Positions 60,672 to 64,000 of a DNA stretch of 64,000 bases are shown here, one piece after another. Positions within the stretch are counted from its first letter, which is position 1. The number at the start of each line of letters is the position of its first letter. Made by a program: the position numbers and the translations under genes. The DNA comes from Sphingomonadales bacterium (GTDB lineage Bacteria; Pseudomonadota; Alphaproteobacteria; Sphingomonadales; Sphingomonadaceae): positions 124,001-188,000 of the forward strand of contig JAGWUH010000001.1 in the NCBI GenBank assembly GCA_028868535.1, written 5' to 3'. The notes below the pieces were generated by a model, which was not told where the DNA came from, did no database searches, and worked only from the letters and a program-made list of their open reading frames with translations.

Positions 60672-61660
60672 CGGCCGGGCCGATCGAGCGTCCGGTGGAA
60701 GAAGTCGTAGGTGGCGTTGATCGCCCTGAGGGTCGCGGTGCGGGTTTCGGCGGCGCTCCTGCCGATGAACGAGTGGTCCACACCGGGGATGTAGATGGCA
60801 GTCACCGGCACGCCCGCGGCGCGCAGCCGGGCCTCGACGAGATGCGATTGCGCGACGGGCACGGTCTGGTCCTCCTCGCCGTGGATCAGGAGGAAGGGCG
60901 GGTCCTTGGCGTCGATGTAGGTAACCGGGCTCGCCGGGGCATAGTCCGCCGCCGTGCACGGGCCGTTGCAGCCGAGCAGCCGGGCCGCCGCGGCGTCGCT
61001 GCCCCCCGGGCGCGAGGCGGCCAGCGCGGCGAAATCGAACACCCCGTACCAGATCGCCGCGGCCTGCACGCATTCCGAACCGGCGGGGGCGCTGACCCCC
61101 TTGGCCTCGAGCGAAGCCTCCCCGCACGACAGGGCGGTCAGCGCCGACAGGTGCCCGCCGGCCGAGCCCCCCCAGATCGCCGCGCGGCTCGCGTCGATGC
61201 CGTAGCGGGCGGCATTGGCCCGCAGGAAGCGTAGCGCCGCGCGCGCATCCTGCACTTGCGCCGGGAAGCGCGCCTCGTCCGCCAGGCGGTACTCAAGGCT
61301 GGCGACGACGAAGCCTTCGCTCGCCAGTTCGGCCAGTGCGGCGGGGAAATCGGCCATGGCTCCGGAGTGGCGGGTGTGCCCCGCCACCCAACCGCCGCCG
61401 TGGACGTACAGCACCAGTGGCCGCGGCCCCTTGCCGGACGGGGGCATGTAGATGTCGACGACCTGCGGCCGATAGCCGGGCAACTGCTGGTAGACCACGT
61501 CGGCCAGGCTGGAGACGCCCTTGGCCCAATGCGTGACCCGCGCCGGATAGCGGTCCTCCAGCACCGGCTTGTCCGCCACCGGGAACACCCGGTTGCCCGC
61601 CGCCAGTGCCGATCCGCCGGCAAGCGTCGCGATCATCGCCAGCCACATCCCGAGCCGCAT
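60668..61660 (-). CDS. Secreted alpha/beta hydrolase (hormone-sensitive-lipase-like esterase)
   Basis: A 330-residue esterase. GGAGAGGACG precedes the ATG at 61660, and a signal peptide runs to SALAA near residue 21. The oxyanion motif HGGGW is at residues 87-91, and the nucleophile S166 is in GGSAGG. HGEEDQTVP and GVDHSF provide Asp and His. It is the first gene of a two-gene operon with the type-B carboxylesterase. A GTAC-type palindrome lies 20 bases upstream. Confidence 0.9.
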   Translation of the reverse strand: MRLGMWLAMIATLAGGSALAAGNRVFPVADKPVLEDRYPARVTHWAKGVSSLADVVYQQLPGYRPQVVDIYMPPSGKGPRPLVLYVHGGGWVAGHTRHSGAMADFPAALAELASEGFVVASLEYRLADEARFPAQVQDARAALRFLRANAARYGIDASRAAIWGGSAGGHLSALTALSCGEASLEAKGVSAPAGSECVQAAAIWYGVFDFAALAASRPGGSDAAAARLLGCNGPCTAADYAPASPVTYIDAKDPPFLLIHGEEDQTVPVAQSHLVEARLRAAGVPVTAIYIPGVDHSFIGRSAAETRTATLRAINATYDFFHRTLDRPGR

Positions 61661-61680
61661 CGTCCTCTCCTCGCTATTAT

Positions 61681-61698
61681 GTGGACTAGTTCGTACAC
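61681..61698. promoter_or_regulatory. Diverged GTAC-type palindrome upstream of the esterase operon
   Basis: GTGGAC-TAGTTC-GTACAC has the half-site spacing of the sites at 40.5 and 41.9 kb and shares GTAC and the spacer word GAACTA (reverse strand) with them, though each arm differs. It ends 20 bases before the hydrolase start, inside the promoter or leader. Confidence 0.4.
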
Positions 61699-61784
61699 AT
61701 CTGGCGAGGATCGGGCAAGCCGGGAATCGGCAAGTGGAGATGCGATGCAAGGCCGGGCGGCGAACCGCCACGGGTCCGGTCAGG

Positions 61785-62432
61785 TCAGCGCGCCTGCACC
61801 CAGCCGAGAACGGCCTGGACGATCTGCTCGCGCCGCTTGGCGCGATAGGCCGGATCGGCGAAATCGATCCCGAAGTTGTGCAGGAAGGTGTGGCGGTTGG
61901 AGACGTTGTAGAAGGACAGCGCCGAGATCGTCGTGTGCAGGTCGACCGGATCGATCCCCGGACGGAACACGCCCTTTGCCACGCCCTTGTCGAGGATCGC
62001 GCCGAGTTGCGCGATCACCGACTGGTTGCGGCCCTTGATCCCCGCGACTTGAGCGATGTGCTCGCCGTGATGGACGTTTTCGTTCATCACCAGCCGCACG
62101 AACTCGGGATGCTCGAAGTGATAGTCGAAGTTGTGGCCGACGATCGCGCGCAGCGCTTCCACGGGCTCCAGTGTCTCGAACTGCGCCGCCTGCTCCTGGC
62201 GGCGGATCCGTTCGTAGGCGCGTTCGAGGACCGCGCGGTAGAGCTCGTCCTTGCCGCCGAAGTAGTAGTAGATCATCCGCTTGGACGAATTGGTCTTCTC
62301 GGCGATCTCGTCGATCCGCGCGCCGGCCAGGCCCTTGTCGGCGAACTCGCGCATCGCCACGTCGAGAATGTTCTCGCGCGTTTCGGCCGCCTCCTGGCTG
62401 CGTTTCGAACCTGCCCCCCGCGTGGTCGCCAC
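61785..62432 (-). CDS. TetR-family regulator
   Basis: A 215-residue regulator beginning at a GTG. The DNA-binding domain is ILDVAMREFADKGLAGARIDEIAEKTNSSKRMIYYYFGGKDELYRAV, and the C-terminal part (NFDYHFEHPEFVRLVMNENVHHG) is of the RutR-like type. Its GTG overlaps the AraC stop by one base, so the two are translated together. It lies 124 bases upstream of the esterase operon and is the nearest candidate for the GTAC palindromes. Confidence 0.9.
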   Translation of the reverse strand: MATTRGAGSKRSQEAAETRENILDVAMREFADKGLAGARIDEIAEKTNSSKRMIYYYFGGKDELYRAVLERAYERIRRQEQAAQFETLEPVEALRAIVGHNFDYHFEHPEFVRLVMNENVHHGEHIAQVAGIKGRNQSVIAQLGAILDKGVAKGVFRPGIDPVDLHTTISALSFYNVSNRHTFLHNFGIDFADPAYRAKRREQIVQAVLGWVQAR

Positions 62433-63379
62433 TAACCGCCCTTTCCTGCCTTCGCGCTGCCGCGCACCGATCCGGCACCCCCCGTAAACCAGCCGCGCTC
62501 GCGGCGAAAGGCGCTTGCCGTCATGCCGCTGCGCGACTTGAAGAAGCGGGCGAAATAGGCGCTGTCGGCAAAGCCGAGATCGTCGGCGATCTGGCTGACC
62601 GGCGCGGTCGAGTAGGTCAGGCTGCGCATCGCCTCGAGCAGCACCCGGTCGAGCACGACCTCGCCCGGGGCCTTGCCGAACGCCGCGCGCGTGGCGCGGG
62701 TCAGCGTCACGGCGGTCGATCCCAGCGCCCGGGCATAGTCGCCGATCGCCCAGCCGTCGCGAAAGTGCAAGTCGACCATGCCATGAAAGCGATCCGCGAG
62801 GCGCTCGCGCGGGGCGGCGCGCACCGGTCGCAGCTCTTCGGAGTGGCGCAGCTGCTCCTCCACCAGTGCCACCACCAGCGCCAGCCGCGCCGCCACGGCA
62901 TCCGCCAGGACGCCCGCCCTGTCACCTGCCAGCGCTGCCGCAAGATCGGCGAACAGCCAGCACAGCCGCGACCAGCCCGCATCGTGCGGCGGCAGGTGAT
63001 GCCAGCGCGGCAGAACGCCCGGCTGCCGCGCGGCGGCGCACAGGGCGGCGATGCGGGGATCGTTGAGCAGGTCCGCCGCGACCGAGAGCACCCAGCCCTC
63101 GGCATCGGTGCCGAAACGGAACGCATGGACGCAGCCCACCGGCAGCGCGACGATGGCGCCCGGCGCCAGCGCCGCCTGCGCGCCATCGGTCGCCAGCACC
63201 CCGGAACCCGCGGCCAGCAGCAGCATCTGGAAAATGCCCGGGTGGGCATGGGGCGCGATCGTCCCTTCGTGCAGGCGCGATCGCTGCGAGATCGGCTCGA
63301 TGTGCACGAATTCGGGCGGCAAGGCTCCTTCGCCCTCGCCATAAAGCCGATGACGGCTGACATGCCGGACGCTCGCCAT
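62432..63379 (-). CDS. AraC-family regulator
   Basis: A 315-residue regulator. The N-terminal cupin domain has PHAHPGIFQMLLLAAGSGVL, and the two C-terminal helix-turn-helix motifs are WAIGDYARALGSTAVTLTRATRAAFG and VSQIADDLGFADSAYFARFFKSRSGMTASAFRRE. It resembles the PobR-type group that responds to hydroxybenzoates. ATG 63379 was chosen over a GTG one codon earlier. It is divergent from the P450 gene and overlaps the TetR gene. Confidence 0.9.
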   Translation of the reverse strand: MASVRHVSRHRLYGEGEGALPPEFVHIEPISQRSRLHEGTIAPHAHPGIFQMLLLAAGSGVLATDGAQAALAPGAIVALPVGCVHAFRFGTDAEGWVLSVAADLLNDPRIAALCAAARQPGVLPRWHHLPPHDAGWSRLCWLFADLAAALAGDRAGVLADAVAARLALVVALVEEQLRHSEELRPVRAAPRERLADRFHGMVDLHFRDGWAIGDYARALGSTAVTLTRATRAAFGKAPGEVVLDRVLLEAMRSLTYSTAPVSQIADDLGFADSAYFARFFKSRSGMTASAFRRERGWFTGGAGSVRGSAKAGKGG

Positions 63380-63493
63380 CACCCGGCGCTAGGCCGATGT
63401 GATCGAAATGTCCAATTCATTGCGCGAATCCTGCGTGGGCAACCGCGGTCCGGGCAGGCATCACCCTGGCCATCAGAACAGAGAGGATGGGCG

Positions 63494-64000
63494 ATGGCGT
63501 TCCGTTTCGACCCTTATTCGCCGGCGATCGATGCCGATCCGTTTCCCGCGTACAAGGTGCTGCGCGATGAGCATCCGTGCTTCTGGAGCGAGGAAGCGGG
63601 CATGTGGGTGCTGTCGCGTTACGACGATATCCTCGCCGCGCTGACCAACTGGAAGGTCTATTCCTCGGCCAGGGGCAACCTGATCGACGAGTTTCCCGGT
63701 CGCGCCGGCTCCACCCTTGGCAGTTCCGATCCGCCGCGCCACGACCGCCTGCGCGGGCTGATCCAGTCGGCGATGACCAAGCGCGCTCTCGATCACATCC
63801 TCGAACCGGCGCGCGCCTCGATCGCGCAGCATCTTGCCGGCATCGTCGCCCGGATCGACCGGGGCGACAGCTTCGACTTCATCGCCGACTTCGGCGGCAG
63901 GATCACCGTCGACCTGCTGTTCTACCTGTTCGCACTTCCCCGCGAGGGAGCCGAACAGGTGCGCGACAACGCCATCCTGATGGTCCAGACCGACCCTGTC
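63494..64000 (+). CDS. Cytochrome P450, N-terminal part (gene runs off the window)
   Basis: The first 169 codons of a bacterial class I P450. FRFDPYSPAIDADPFPAYKVLRDEHP is the usual start, VLSRYDDILAALTNWKVYSSARGN the B-helix region, and LGSSDPPRHDRLRGLIQSAMTKR the C-helix with the heme-propionate Arg. GAGAGGA precedes the ATG. The heme-cysteine and I-helix are outside the window. No redox partner gene is visible. It is divergent from the AraC gene, which may control it. Confidence 0.92.
   Translation, partial: MAFRFDPYSPAIDADPFPAYKVLRDEHPCFWSEEAGMWVLSRYDDILAALTNWKVYSSARGNLIDEFPGRAGSTLGSSDPPRHDRLRGLIQSAMTKRALDHILEPARASIAQHLAGIVARIDRGDSFDFIADFGGRITVDLLFYLFALPREGAEQVRDNAILMVQTDPV

Overview
The window is about two-thirds G+C and tightly packed with operons whose genes overlap by ATGA, GTGA or TTGA. 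The gene content points to a sphingomonad alphaproteobacterium (Novosphingobium, Sphingobium or Sphingomonas type). The signs are four large TonB-dependent receptors, several aromatic-acid catabolic operons, and a ferC/ferB/ferA module arranged as in Sphingobium sp. SYK-6. The assignment is inferred from content; no rRNA or tRNA gene is visible to settle it. I found no insertion sequence, prophage or CRISPR array.

Layout. 1-9.3 kb: a secreted hydrolase-like protein cut by the window edge, a TonB receptor with a divergent ROK regulator, and a xylose-isomerase pathway unit (LacI-type repressor, xylB, xylA). 9.3-22.9 kb: accessory catabolic operons for an unidentified substrate. These are a Rieske oxygenase with TetR and GntR regulators, an aldehyde dehydrogenase/CMD/SDR/3-hydroxyisobutyrate-dehydrogenase-like/SDR operon, and a MarR-led operon of acyl-CoA dehydrogenase, kinase-like protein, SDR and quinone oxidoreductase. 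A RES/Xre toxin-antitoxin pair sits between the last two. 23.1-28 kb: an exported subtilase with a probable C-terminal barrel, a kinase-like protein and a crotonase-family protein.

28-41.9 kb is the most coherent part. The ferB-ferA-pobA-transporter-orf operon, with divergent ferC, converts hydroxycinnamates and 4-hydroxybenzoate toward protocatechuate. Next to it lie an MFS transporter, a TonB receptor, an AroE-family (probably quinate/shikimate) dehydrogenase and QuiC (3-dehydroshikimate dehydratase), which also lead to protocatechuate. Three copies of the palindrome ATGWAC-N6-GTACAT precede the transporter and the receptor. A diverged copy precedes an esterase pair at 59-61.7 kb. I infer one programme for plant hydroxycinnamoyl-quinate esters such as chlorogenate: hydrolysis, uptake and funnelling of both halves to protocatechuate. 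Ring-cleavage genes are not in the window.

42-51.4 kb: thioredoxin 2, a formate/nitrite-type channel, and an eight-gene operon joining an FdhF/YdeP-type molybdopterin oxidoreductase to a complete caa3-type cytochrome oxidase. 51.5-64 kb: two TonB receptors flanking an arylsulfatase (a sulfate-ester scavenging unit), a 560-base gene-free leader, the esterase pair, an overlapping AraC-TetR regulator pair, and the first part of a cytochrome P450.
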